Below, one piece after another: positions 24,351 to 32,718 of a stretch of 64,000 bases of DNA. The position numbers and the translations under genes were made by a program. The stretch is from positions 39,238 to 103,237 of the forward strand of contig CALDKB010000041.1 of assembly GCA_937899245.1 (NCBI GenBank). Direction: 5' to 3'. This stretch comes from an uncultured Bacteroidales bacterium. Lineage in GTDB: Bacteria > Bacteroidota > Bacteroidia > Bacteroidales > ML635J-15. The notes under the pieces are model-generated. The model was not told the origin of the DNA. It did no database searches and worked only from the letters and a program-made list of their open reading frames with translations. The stretch's first letter is position 1; each line of letters opens with the position of its first letter.

Positions 24351-26444
24351 ATGAATATAATTAAGAAATTGTTTTTTACACTTGCGTCGGTGTTGATGTT
24401 TTTTGTGGCATCTGCACAGATAGCAGAACCTGTAAAGTGGAAATACTCCACAGAAAAGGTTTCTGAAAAGGAATACAACTTGGTGATGACGGCGTCTATT
24501 GATGACAAGTGGCATCTATATTCGCAGCATTTCGATGCTGGAGGTCCTATGCCATTGGAAATAAAGTTTATCAAGTCGGATAAGTATAAACTTGTTGGTG
24601 GTGTTTCCGAATCGCCAGCACCAACAGCCGAATACGACGACGTGTTTATGGTAAATGTGAAGTTCTTCACAAAGAAAGCTACATTTAAGCAGAAGATAGA
24701 AGTTTTGGCAAACGCTCCATTTGCTGTTAAGGGCGAATTGGCTGGTCAGGCTTGCTACGAGGACGGAGCTTGTCTTCCGGTTGCTGCCGATTTGAAATTC
24801 CAGATTGATGTTCCGAAGACAGCTGAAAGCGAAACCGTAAGTCAGACTGAAGATCAGGCAACTGCGGAAAGTCCTGTTACAGAAGACGAGAAAATAGAAG
24901 AGGCAGCAGCTGAAGATTCTGCCGTAGAAGAAACTCCGGCAGTGAAGTCGGATAATTCTGGAACACCACGAATTATAACGAGCAATGATTTCGTTCCCGA
25001 AGAGGCCGAAGACGGTTCTTTATGGTCGTTCTTCTTCTTGTCTCTGCTTTTCGGTATTCTAGGAATCCTTACACCTTGTGTTTTCCCAATGATTCCAATG
25101 ACCGTAAGCTTCTTTATGCAGGGCAATTCCAATAAGTTCAATTCAATATTGAAGGCGCTGATTTTCGGTGTGTCAATAACATTGCTTTATACTATAATCG
25201 GTGTAATTGTTTCGTTGACAAACGCAGGTGCAGGCTTGACAACGGTATTGAGTACACACTGGATTCCTAACTTGATTTTCTTCTTGTTGTTTGTTGTGTT
25301 TGCTGCTTCGTTGTTTGGCTTGTTCGAAATTATTCTTCCTACGTCATTGGCAAACAAGAGCGACCAGCAGGTTGATAAAGGCGGTATTTTTGCATCTTTC
25401 TTCCTTGCACTTACTACTGTAATTGTCAGCTTCAGCTGTACAGGACCAATTGTAGGCGCTTTGTTGGTAAAGGCAGCTAGCGGTAATGTTCTTGAGCCTA
25501 CCATCGGAATGCTTGGTTTCGGACTTGGCTTCGCATTGCCTTTTACTATTCTTGCCATAGCACCAAACTGGTTGAAAAAATTGCCTAAATCTGGTGGATG
25601 GATGAATGCCGTTAAGGTTGTAATGGGCTTCTGCCTCTTGGGGTTCTCGTTGAAGTATTTCTCAAATATCGACCAGAACTATCACCTCGGAATTATGAGC
25701 CGCGAACTTTACATTGCAATATGGATTGTACTTTGTGTTCTTTGTGGCCTTTATTTGCTTGGCAAGATTCGCTTTAAACTCGACAGCGAGGTTAAGAACA
25801 TCGGATTCTTCAGAATGATTATTGCATCGGTATTCTTTGTTTTCGCATTGTACTTGTTCCCTGGAATGTTCGGTGCTAACTTGTCATCGGTATCCGGTCT
25901 GTTGCCACCTATGTCAACTCAGCAGTTCAACCTGAACGATGATGGCGGTGTTGCGGGAGGTGCAAATCTTTGCGGAACACCTAAGTATTCTGAGTCCATG
26001 CATTTGGCTTACGGAGTGGAAGGGTATTTCGACTACAAGCAGGCATTTGAATGCGCAAAGTCGCAGGATAAGCCGGTAATTCTGTATTTCACAGGCCACT
26101 CTTGTGCTAACTGCAAAAAGATGCAGGCGGAAATATGGGGCAATAAGTCAATCGCAGAAAAATTCAACAATGAATTTGTGCTTGCAGCTTTGTATGTTGA
26201 CGAAAAGTCAGTTGAAGTTCCTGAGAATGAACAGTTCGTATCATCTAACGATGGCAAGGTTAAGAAGACGTTGGGCGAGGTAAATGCCGACATTCAGATT
26301 GTAAACTTCCAGTGCAACACACAGCCGTACTATGTAGTGGTAAGTCCTGATGGCAAGGTGCTCACAGAACCAATGACTTATAACACAAATGCCGAGGAAT
26401 TTATGGAATTCCTTAACGAAGGATTGGAAAAATATAAAAAGTGA
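24351..26444 (+). CDS. dsbD: DsbD, thiol:disulfide interchange protein
   Basis: The 697-aa protein has the three DsbD modules. The N-terminal periplasmic domain follows the signal peptide (cleavage near ASAQ) and has Cys residues in QACYEDGAC. An acidic linker comes next. The eight-helix membrane domain has the redox cysteines in LTPCVFPMIP and SFSCTGPIVG. The C-terminal thioredoxin-like domain has CANC in GHSCANCKKM. It passes electrons from cytoplasmic thioredoxin to periplasmic substrates. The ATG at 24351 is preferred over an upstream TTG at 24327, which overlaps the promoter. It is monocistronic. Confidence 0.95.
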   Translation: MNIIKKLFFTLASVLMFFVASAQIAEPVKWKYSTEKVSEKEYNLVMTASIDDKWHLYSQHFDAGGPMPLEIKFIKSDKYKLVGGVSESPAPTAEYDDVFMVNVKFFTKKATFKQKIEVLANAPFAVKGELAGQACYEDGACLPVAADLKFQIDVPKTAESETVSQTEDQATAESPVTEDEKIEEAAAEDSAVEETPAVKSDNSGTPRIITSNDFVPEEAEDGSLWSFFFLSLLFGILGILTPCVFPMIPMTVSFFMQGNSNKFNSILKALIFGVSITLLYTIIGVIVSLTNAGAGLTTVLSTHWIPNLIFFLLFVVFAASLFGLFEIILPTSLANKSDQQVDKGGIFASFFLALTTVIVSFSCTGPIVGALLVKAASGNVLEPTIGMLGFGLGFALPFTILAIAPNWLKKLPKSGGWMNAVKVVMGFCLLGFSLKYFSNIDQNYHLGIMSRELYIAIWIVLCVLCGLYLLGKIRFKLDSEVKNIGFFRMIIASVFFVFALYLFPGMFGANLSSVSGLLPPMSTQQFNLNDDGGVAGGANLCGTPKYSESMHLAYGVEGYFDYKQAFECAKSQDKPVILYFTGHSCANCKKMQAEIWGNKSIAEKFNNEFVLAALYVDEKSVEVPENEQFVSSNDGKVKKTLGEVNADIQIVNFQCNTQPYYVVVSPDGKVLTEPMTYNTNAEEFMEFLNEGLEKYKK

Positions 26445-26608
26445 TAAATGATAGGTTTGTCTACAAAAACCAAAATCGGTGAGCGAATGTTATGAAGCCA
26501 AAATTAGAAAAGGAGAAAAGATTGATGACGAGATTTTGTTTTGGAATGTATGCAAGGATTTAATACTTTATTAATTACTGCTTTTCAAATAAATTTAAAA
26601 TTAGATAT

Positions 26609-28768
26609 ATGAGAAGATTTACAGCAATTTTAATGGTTTTCATATTGGCTTTTGCTTTTACAGCACGGGCTGATGAAGGTATGTGGCTTCTGTCCATGTT
26701 GAATAAGAACTACGATGACATGAAGAAGCAGGGTTTCAAGTTGACTCCAGAGGACATTTATAATGTTAACCAGGGTTGTATCAAGGATGCAGTCGTTGGT
26801 TTGGGCAAGGAAGAATCTCCTTTCTGGCATTTCTGTACTGGTGAAATCGTGTCGGACGAGGGCTTGATGTTCACAAATCACCATTGTGGATATTCTATGA
26901 TCCAAGCACATTCTACAGTAGAACATGACTACCTTAAGGATGGATTCTGGGCATATTCAAAGAATGAGGAACTTTCAAATCCTGGCATAACAGCTTCGAT
27001 ACTTGTGAAAATAGAGGATGTTACCAGCGAAGTGACTGCAAGTTTCAAGAAGGATATGACGGAAAGAGAGCGCGGAATAGCGTTGAAGAAAGTTTCAAAG
27101 ACTATCGTCGACAAGGCGGTTGCAGGAACAAACTATAAGGCACAGGTTAAGGATATGTTTGGTGGCAACCAGTATTTCCTTTTGGTGTATGTTACTTATC
27201 AGGATGTTCGTCTGGTAGGTGCACCTCCTTCATCTATGGGTAAGTTCGGCGGTGATACCGACAACTGGATGTGGCCGCGTCATACAGCCGATTTCTCTAT
27301 GTTCAGAATCTACACAGCTCCTGATGGTTCGCCGGCTAAGTATTCGAAGAACAATGTCCCTTTAAAGCCGAAACACTATTTGCCAGTAAGCGCAAAGGGC
27401 GTTGAAGATGGCGATTTCGCAATGATTATGGGTTTCCCGGGAACAACAAACAGATACGTCACTTCCTATGGCCTTGAGGAGGTTATGCAGGTAACCAACA
27501 AGCTAAGATATGAAATCAGGGATGTTAAGGTTAATGTTCTTCGCGCAAAGATGGCTGCAAGCCAAAAGGTAAAGATTCAGTATGCTTCCAAATATGCTTC
27601 TTGTTCAAACTATTGGAAATATTCCAACGAGCAGAACAAGGCCTTGACAAGGCTAAACACTATGCAGGTAAAGAAAAATATTGAAAGTGCAATGCTTAAG
27701 TGGGCCGACAGCAAGGGCGAAAAGAAATATAAGGAGGCATTGGATAACTTGCAGAAGATATATCAGTCGAGAAGACAGCAGGCCGAAGCAAAAATGTATA
27801 TCAACGAGGGCTTGTTGGGCTCCGATCTACCATACTTCGCATATTCGTGCAGAAGTTTGAGCATGGCACTAGCTACAGGCGAAATGGCAGAAATCAATTC
27901 GGCCGTTAGCGACTTGAGGGAGCCGATTGCCGCATTCTACAAGGATTACGATATGGAAACTGAACGCGACCTTATGAAGGCTTTGTTCAGAAAGGTTTAT
28001 GATAACCTGGATCAAGCTTATTATCCGGAATTTTTCAAGACTATCCAGACAAAGTTTAAGGGCAATGTGGAAAAATACATAAACGACGCCTTTGCAAAGT
28101 CAATATTTGCAACAGAAGCAAAACTTAATTCATTCCTCGACAAGCCGTCGCATTCAACTTTCATCAAGGATCCTATGATGGTTATGGCAAACGACATCAT
28201 CGACGTTTACAGGGCTGTTTATAATGCATACAACGATTTGTCTGTAAACCTTGAAAAAAATATTAGGACTTTCATTGGCGGTATCCTGGAAATGAATGCA
28301 GACAAGACATTTGCTCCGGATGCAAACTCAACTATAAGACTAACATACGGAAATGTTAAGAGCTACGAACCTCGCGATGGTGTGTTCTACGACTACTATA
28401 CAACATTGAAGGGTGTTATGGAAAAGGAAAATCCTGAAAGTTCAGAATTTATCGTTCCTGAAAAATTGAAGGAACTTTATAAGGCAAAGGATTTTGGTCC
28501 ATACGCAAATAAGGATGGTGATTTGCCAACATGTTTCATTACCAACAATGATATTACAGGCGGTAATTCTGGTAGTCCGGTCATCAATGGCAATGGAGAA
28601 CTTATCGGTCTTGCTTTTGATGGAAATAGCGAAGCAATGTCTGGAGATATCGATTTTGAGGAAAATCTTCAGAGATGTATAAGTCTCGATGTTAGGTATG
28701 CTTTGTTTGTTATCGACAAGTATGCTAATGCTCAAAATCTTATCAGGGAAATGGATATCAGAAAGTAA
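26609..28768 (+). CDS. dpp7: S46 family dipeptidyl-peptidase (DPP7-like)
   Basis: This 719-aa exported protein has a signal peptide ending near TARADE. The S46 catalytic His lies in TNHHCGYS (His92) and the nucleophile in GGNSGSPV (Ser654). The residue 18 positions after the Ser, which separates DPP7 from DPP11, is Gly672 in FDGN. DPP11 enzymes have Arg there for acidic P1 residues. This one should therefore prefer hydrophobic P1 residues, like DPP7. Such enzymes feed periplasmic dipeptides to amino-acid-fermenting Bacteroidota. It is monocistronic with a strong terminator. Confidence 0.93.
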   Translation: MRRFTAILMVFILAFAFTARADEGMWLLSMLNKNYDDMKKQGFKLTPEDIYNVNQGCIKDAVVGLGKEESPFWHFCTGEIVSDEGLMFTNHHCGYSMIQAHSTVEHDYLKDGFWAYSKNEELSNPGITASILVKIEDVTSEVTASFKKDMTERERGIALKKVSKTIVDKAVAGTNYKAQVKDMFGGNQYFLLVYVTYQDVRLVGAPPSSMGKFGGDTDNWMWPRHTADFSMFRIYTAPDGSPAKYSKNNVPLKPKHYLPVSAKGVEDGDFAMIMGFPGTTNRYVTSYGLEEVMQVTNKLRYEIRDVKVNVLRAKMAASQKVKIQYASKYASCSNYWKYSNEQNKALTRLNTMQVKKNIESAMLKWADSKGEKKYKEALDNLQKIYQSRRQQAEAKMYINEGLLGSDLPYFAYSCRSLSMALATGEMAEINSAVSDLREPIAAFYKDYDMETERDLMKALFRKVYDNLDQAYYPEFFKTIQTKFKGNVEKYINDAFAKSIFATEAKLNSFLDKPSHSTFIKDPMMVMANDIIDVYRAVYNAYNDLSVNLEKNIRTFIGGILEMNADKTFAPDANSTIRLTYGNVKSYEPRDGVFYDYYTTLKGVMEKENPESSEFIVPEKLKELYKAKDFGPYANKDGDLPTCFITNNDITGGNSGSPVINGNGELIGLAFDGNSEAMSGDIDFEENLQRCISLDVRYALFVIDKYANAQNLIREMDIRK

Positions 28769-28795
28769 ATCTTAAAAGTTCCTTAATAAAAATGC

Positions 28796-28833
28796 AAAGC
28801 CATTGGTTTTTGCCAATGGCTTTTGTTTTTTTC
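28796..28833 (+). terminator. Intrinsic terminator of the S46 peptidase gene
   Basis: The stem AAAGCCATTGG / CCAATGGCTTT with a 6-nt loop is followed by a T-rich tract. Confidence 0.9.
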
Positions 28834-28834
28834 A

Positions 28835-28842
28835 TATTTTTG
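28835..28842 (+). promoter_or_regulatory. Probable promoter of the DUF4175/ybeY operon
   Basis: TATTTTTG fits TAnnTTTG, 19 bp before the ATG at 28862. Confidence 0.6.
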
Positions 28843-28861
28843 CATGTTTTGAAAACAAGAT

Positions 28862-31800
28862 ATGATAGAAAGTTATAAGTCGTTGATTGATAGTCTTGAA
28901 AGATTTATCAGGAAGTACTATCTTAACAAGATGGTGCGCGGACTTATATTGGCTTTGGCTATTTCTGGCCTGTGGTATCTAATTGTTGTTATCGCCGAAT
29001 ATTACGGACGCTTCTCGTCGGCCTTGCGAATGACCTTGTTTGTGTCGTCGATTTCGTTGTACGCCATTGTTTTTGTAACTATGATTCTGTGGCCAATATT
29101 GAAATTAATGAAGATTGGCAAACGAATATCATATACAGAAGCCAGCAAGATTTTGGGAGCACATTTCCCCGAGGTTGCCGACAAGTTGCAGAATACACTT
29201 GAACTTAATCGTTTGCTAGAGGAAAATCCGGAAGCAGAGGACCTTATAAAGGCAAGTATTGCACAGCGCCTTGAAAAGTTGTCGCCTGTTCCATTCCTTT
29301 CCGCAATCAAGATAAAGAAAAATGTTCGGCATCTTAAATATCTTGCGCCAGTATTGCTTGTGTTTGTTGTTATTTTGTCGTTTAAGCCGGCAATTGTTAC
29401 CGAAGGAACGGAAAGAATTGTTAACTACGACCAGCATTTTGAAACGCCAGCACCATTTTCTTTTATACTGGAAAACGATTCTCTTGTTGTAAAACAGGGT
29501 GATGATTTCACTGTTAATCTTACTGTTAAGGGCAAATATGTACCCGATCAGGTGATGATTAATTTTGGCGGTAATTCGTTTTATATGGAAAGGGAGAATG
29601 CTTCTTCCTTCAAATACGATTTTAAGACTTTGAACAATTCCTTCAAGTTTTATTTTACGGCACAGGATGTCGTTTCAAACGATTATGAGGTCAGTGTCCT
29701 GCCGGCACCATTGATTCTTAATTTCAAGATCGACATAAAGCCAATGGCTTATACAGGGCTTAGTGCTGTCGAGGTTAAGAATTCCGGCGATATAGAAGTG
29801 CCTGTAGGTTCGGATGTTACATGGACTTTCGGAACAGCAAATCTTGATTCGCTTGCCATTGTCCTTGATAGCGTTGTGCTACCTACCGAAAAGTCGCATG
29901 AAGAATATACGGTAAAACGACGTATAACTGCTGGTGGCGATTATGAACTTTTTGTCGCAAACGAATATTTCAAGGAACTAGTTGACATTAAGTACCATAT
30001 ACGTGTTGTTCCAGACTTGTATCCGGCAATATCGGTTAGCGAGGTTCGCGACAGCGCAAATCTTGCAATAATCTATTTCAAGGGTTCCATTGATGATGAT
30101 TATGGCTTCTCTCGTTTGACTTTCCGGTGCTTCGATGGCGATAAGCAACTTGTGTCAAATCCTATTCAGTTTACGCCGCGCTTAAACTCGCAGGACTTTT
30201 ATTATGCATTTGATTTTTCTTCGGTTGAAACAGAAGGGAACCGCTTGACATATTATTTGGAAGTTGCCGATAATGATGGGTTTAACGGTCCAAAGACGGC
30301 ACGCACAAAAACTATGGAATTTAATATTCCGTCGTCGCAGGATTTGAGAGATATGAGCGACCAGGCCAACGATGATACCGAAGAAAAAGTAGTTGAGGCG
30401 AAAAAGATTAGTGATGATATCAAGAAAAGTATTGATGAGCTGAAAAAGAAGCTTGTAAACGAAAATCTTTCGGCATACGACCGCTCGCAGTTGATGCAGG
30501 AGATAATCGACAAGGAAGACCAGCTTGAAAACTTGATGGAACAAATAAAGCAGGAGCAGAATCAGCTTCAGCAGTATAAGGAGCAGTTCTCTAAGAGCGA
30601 AGATCTCCTCAAGAAGCAGGCGGAAATAAATGCCCTCATGGAAAGTCTTATGACTGATGAGATGCGTGAGATGATTGAGGAGATGAAAAAACTGATGGAG
30701 AATTTCAATAAGGACGAATTCTTTAAGAAGTCGGAGGAATTCAAGATGTCGGTTGAGGAGATGGAAAACAATATGGATAATACGCTTGAGATGCTAAAGC
30801 ATTCGGAGGTTGAGGAGCGTGTCAAGGATATTGCAGACCAGATGGAGAAACTTGCTGAAAAAGAAAAGCAGCTTGCCGAAAAGACCAAGGAAAAGAGCAA
30901 GTCTCAGGAAGAGCTATCCAAGGAACAGGATAAGATAAAGGAGGAATTCGATAAGTTGAAGGAAGAATACGAAAAGACTCTTGAGAAAAATAATGAATTG
31001 AAAGAACCTATGTCCCTGCAGGATTTCAAGCAGGAGATGAATGATATATCGAAAGATATGCAGGATGCCGGCGACGACCTCGACAACAATAAGAACGGCA
31101 AGGCCTCCGACAAGCAGAATAGTGGAGCACAGAAGATGCAGGATCTTGCACAGAAAATGGAGAAGATGATGTCGGAGATGTCGATGGAAAGCAACGAGGA
31201 AAACATGGAGGGTATACGTCAGATTCTCGAAAATGTGCTGACGTTCTCGTTCGATCAGGAGGACGTTATGCAGGGACAAAGGAGTCTTGCAACAAAGTCG
31301 CCATTGTACAAGGAATATATTGTTCGCCAGAAGAGCATTTCCGACAATTTCAATATTATTCGCGATTCTTTGAACGCTTTGTCTGGCCGTGTTCCTGGCT
31401 TGGCATCTGTGGTTGCGTCTGATGTTATGACAATTAGAAAGGAATTGGGTGTCATTTTGGATTATTATGGCAGTAGCAGTAGATATTACGTCCAGAAGTC
31501 GCAGCAGACGGTGTTGACTTCGGCAAATAATCTTGCTTTGCTTCTGACTGAGGTCCTTGACCAGATGCAGGAGCAGCAGATGTCGCAGAATAGTAGCAGT
31601 TCAAGTTGCAACAAATGTAAGAACCAAGGTCAAGGTCAGCCGAAAAAGCAGATGGGACAGATGCGCGATATGCAGCAGCAGATGAAAAACCAGATGCAGC
31701 AGATGCTAGATCAGATGAAAAAAAATGGACAGCAAGGACAGAGCGGAGAACAGCTGGCCAAAATGCTCATGCAGCAGGAAATGATGCAGAAGATGCTCAA

Positions 31801-32164
31801 CGATATGATGAATGGAGAACTGAGCCCAGATGCCGCAAAATATATGAAAGAAGCCAACCAGATGATAGAACAGAACATTAAGGATTTGGTGAACAAAAAC
31901 ATAACCCAGCAGACTGTTAATCGTCAGGATCAGATAATAACACGTTTGCTACAAGCTGAAAATAGTCAGAATGAACGAGATACGGAACAGAAACGTCAGT
32001 CAACCGAAGCAAAGGAATATAAGCTTAGCAATCCCGACAAGGCGTTTGAGCAAAAGGAAACCGAAATCAGATTCAACGAGTTGCTTCAGTACTCAAATTT
32101 GAAATTGACAGACTATTATAAGGCAAAATACAAGGAATATTTAAAGAACCTAAATGACAATTAA
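28862..32164 (+). CDS. DUF4175-type membrane protein with long coiled coil
   Basis: The 1100-aa protein is organised as three transmembrane segments in the first 180 residues (LILALAISGLWYLIVVIAEY, FVSSISLYAIVFVTMILWPI, YLAPVLLVFVVILSF). A beta-rich extracytoplasmic region follows (about 190-480). The remainder is a very long Glu/Lys/Gln/Met-rich coiled coil (about 495-1080) with runs such as KKQMGQMRDMQQQMKNQMQQ. The layout matches the DUF4175 family of Bacteroidota; its function is not established. A CNKCK pair near residue 915 breaks the coil. ybeY starts 5 bp later, so the two are cotranscribed. A structural or envelope role is inference. Confidence 0.75.
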   Translation: MIESYKSLIDSLERFIRKYYLNKMVRGLILALAISGLWYLIVVIAEYYGRFSSALRMTLFVSSISLYAIVFVTMILWPILKLMKIGKRISYTEASKILGAHFPEVADKLQNTLELNRLLEENPEAEDLIKASIAQRLEKLSPVPFLSAIKIKKNVRHLKYLAPVLLVFVVILSFKPAIVTEGTERIVNYDQHFETPAPFSFILENDSLVVKQGDDFTVNLTVKGKYVPDQVMINFGGNSFYMERENASSFKYDFKTLNNSFKFYFTAQDVVSNDYEVSVLPAPLILNFKIDIKPMAYTGLSAVEVKNSGDIEVPVGSDVTWTFGTANLDSLAIVLDSVVLPTEKSHEEYTVKRRITAGGDYELFVANEYFKELVDIKYHIRVVPDLYPAISVSEVRDSANLAIIYFKGSIDDDYGFSRLTFRCFDGDKQLVSNPIQFTPRLNSQDFYYAFDFSSVETEGNRLTYYLEVADNDGFNGPKTARTKTMEFNIPSSQDLRDMSDQANDDTEEKVVEAKKISDDIKKSIDELKKKLVNENLSAYDRSQLMQEIIDKEDQLENLMEQIKQEQNQLQQYKEQFSKSEDLLKKQAEINALMESLMTDEMREMIEEMKKLMENFNKDEFFKKSEEFKMSVEEMENNMDNTLEMLKHSEVEERVKDIADQMEKLAEKEKQLAEKTKEKSKSQEELSKEQDKIKEEFDKLKEEYEKTLEKNNELKEPMSLQDFKQEMNDISKDMQDAGDDLDNNKNGKASDKQNSGAQKMQDLAQKMEKMMSEMSMESNEENMEGIRQILENVLTFSFDQEDVMQGQRSLATKSPLYKEYIVRQKSISDNFNIIRDSLNALSGRVPGLASVVASDVMTIRKELGVILDYYGSSSRYYVQKSQQTVLTSANNLALLLTEVLDQMQEQQMSQNSSSSSCNKCKNQGQGQPKKQMGQMRDMQQQMKNQMQQMLDQMKKNGQQGQSGEQLAKMLMQQEMMQKMLNDMMNGELSPDAAKYMKEANQMIEQNIKDLVNKNITQQTVNRQDQIITRLLQAENSQNERDTEQKRQSTEAKEYKLSNPDKAFEQKETEIRFNELLQYSNLKLTDYYKAKYKEYLKNLNDN

Positions 32165-32169
32165 AAAAT

Positions 32170-32619
32170 ATGGCAATAGAATTTTTCTGTGAAGATGTGG
32201 AGAAACCAAGGGTAAAGTATGTAGCACTAAGAAAATGGATTAAAGACGTAGTTGAATTGCGCGGTAAGACCGTTGGCAAGATTAACTATATATTTTGTTC
32301 GGATGAATATTTGCTGGATATAAATAAGCAGTATCTTAACCACGATTATTATACCGATGTTATAACTTTCGACAATTGTGAGGATAATATTGTGTCTGGC
32401 GATATATATATTAGCGTGGAGCGCGTAGCCGAAAATGCAAAGGCATATCATACGGAAGGCACAGAAATATTCAGGGTGATAATTCATGCAATACTTCACC
32501 TGCTTGGTCTTAACGACAAATCAGAAGAAGAAGAGAAGGCGATGCGTGCTGCAGAGGATGAATGTTTAGCTATGTCTTGCTTTGACTTCTGCCGCTGGAT
32601 GAAGGATTCGAAGATGTAA
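32170..32619 (+). CDS. ybeY: YbeY, endoribonuclease for rRNA maturation
   Basis: At 149 aa, it carries the UPF0054 motif HAILHLLGLND. The first two histidines are conserved, while the third His of the canonical HxxxHxxGxxH is replaced, a form I believe is common in Bacteroidota homologues. YbeY is a metal-dependent single-strand endoribonuclease involved in 16S rRNA 3' maturation and ribosome quality control. TDVITFDN and SGDIYISVERV are further family blocks. It is the second gene of the DUF4175 operon and convergent with the TPR membrane protein. Confidence 0.93.
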   Translation: MAIEFFCEDVEKPRVKYVALRKWIKDVVELRGKTVGKINYIFCSDEYLLDINKQYLNHDYYTDVITFDNCEDNIVSGDIYISVERVAENAKAYHTEGTEIFRVIIHAILHLLGLNDKSEEEEKAMRAAEDECLAMSCFDFCRWMKDSKM

Positions 32620-32718
32620 TTCGGCACGCAATACACTTGTCATAAACATTTGCGACTTTTTTCACTATTTTATTGCTCGTCAGGCCTAAAAAACCGACAG
32701 CTATTTTACGCTACATCG

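Noticed and set aside
26445..26608. 31-codon GTG frame (about 26479-26575) with plausible amino-acid use after dsbD
   Set aside because: It has no recognisable similarity, no promoter and an uncertain start. It could be a gene remnant, but this cannot be supported.
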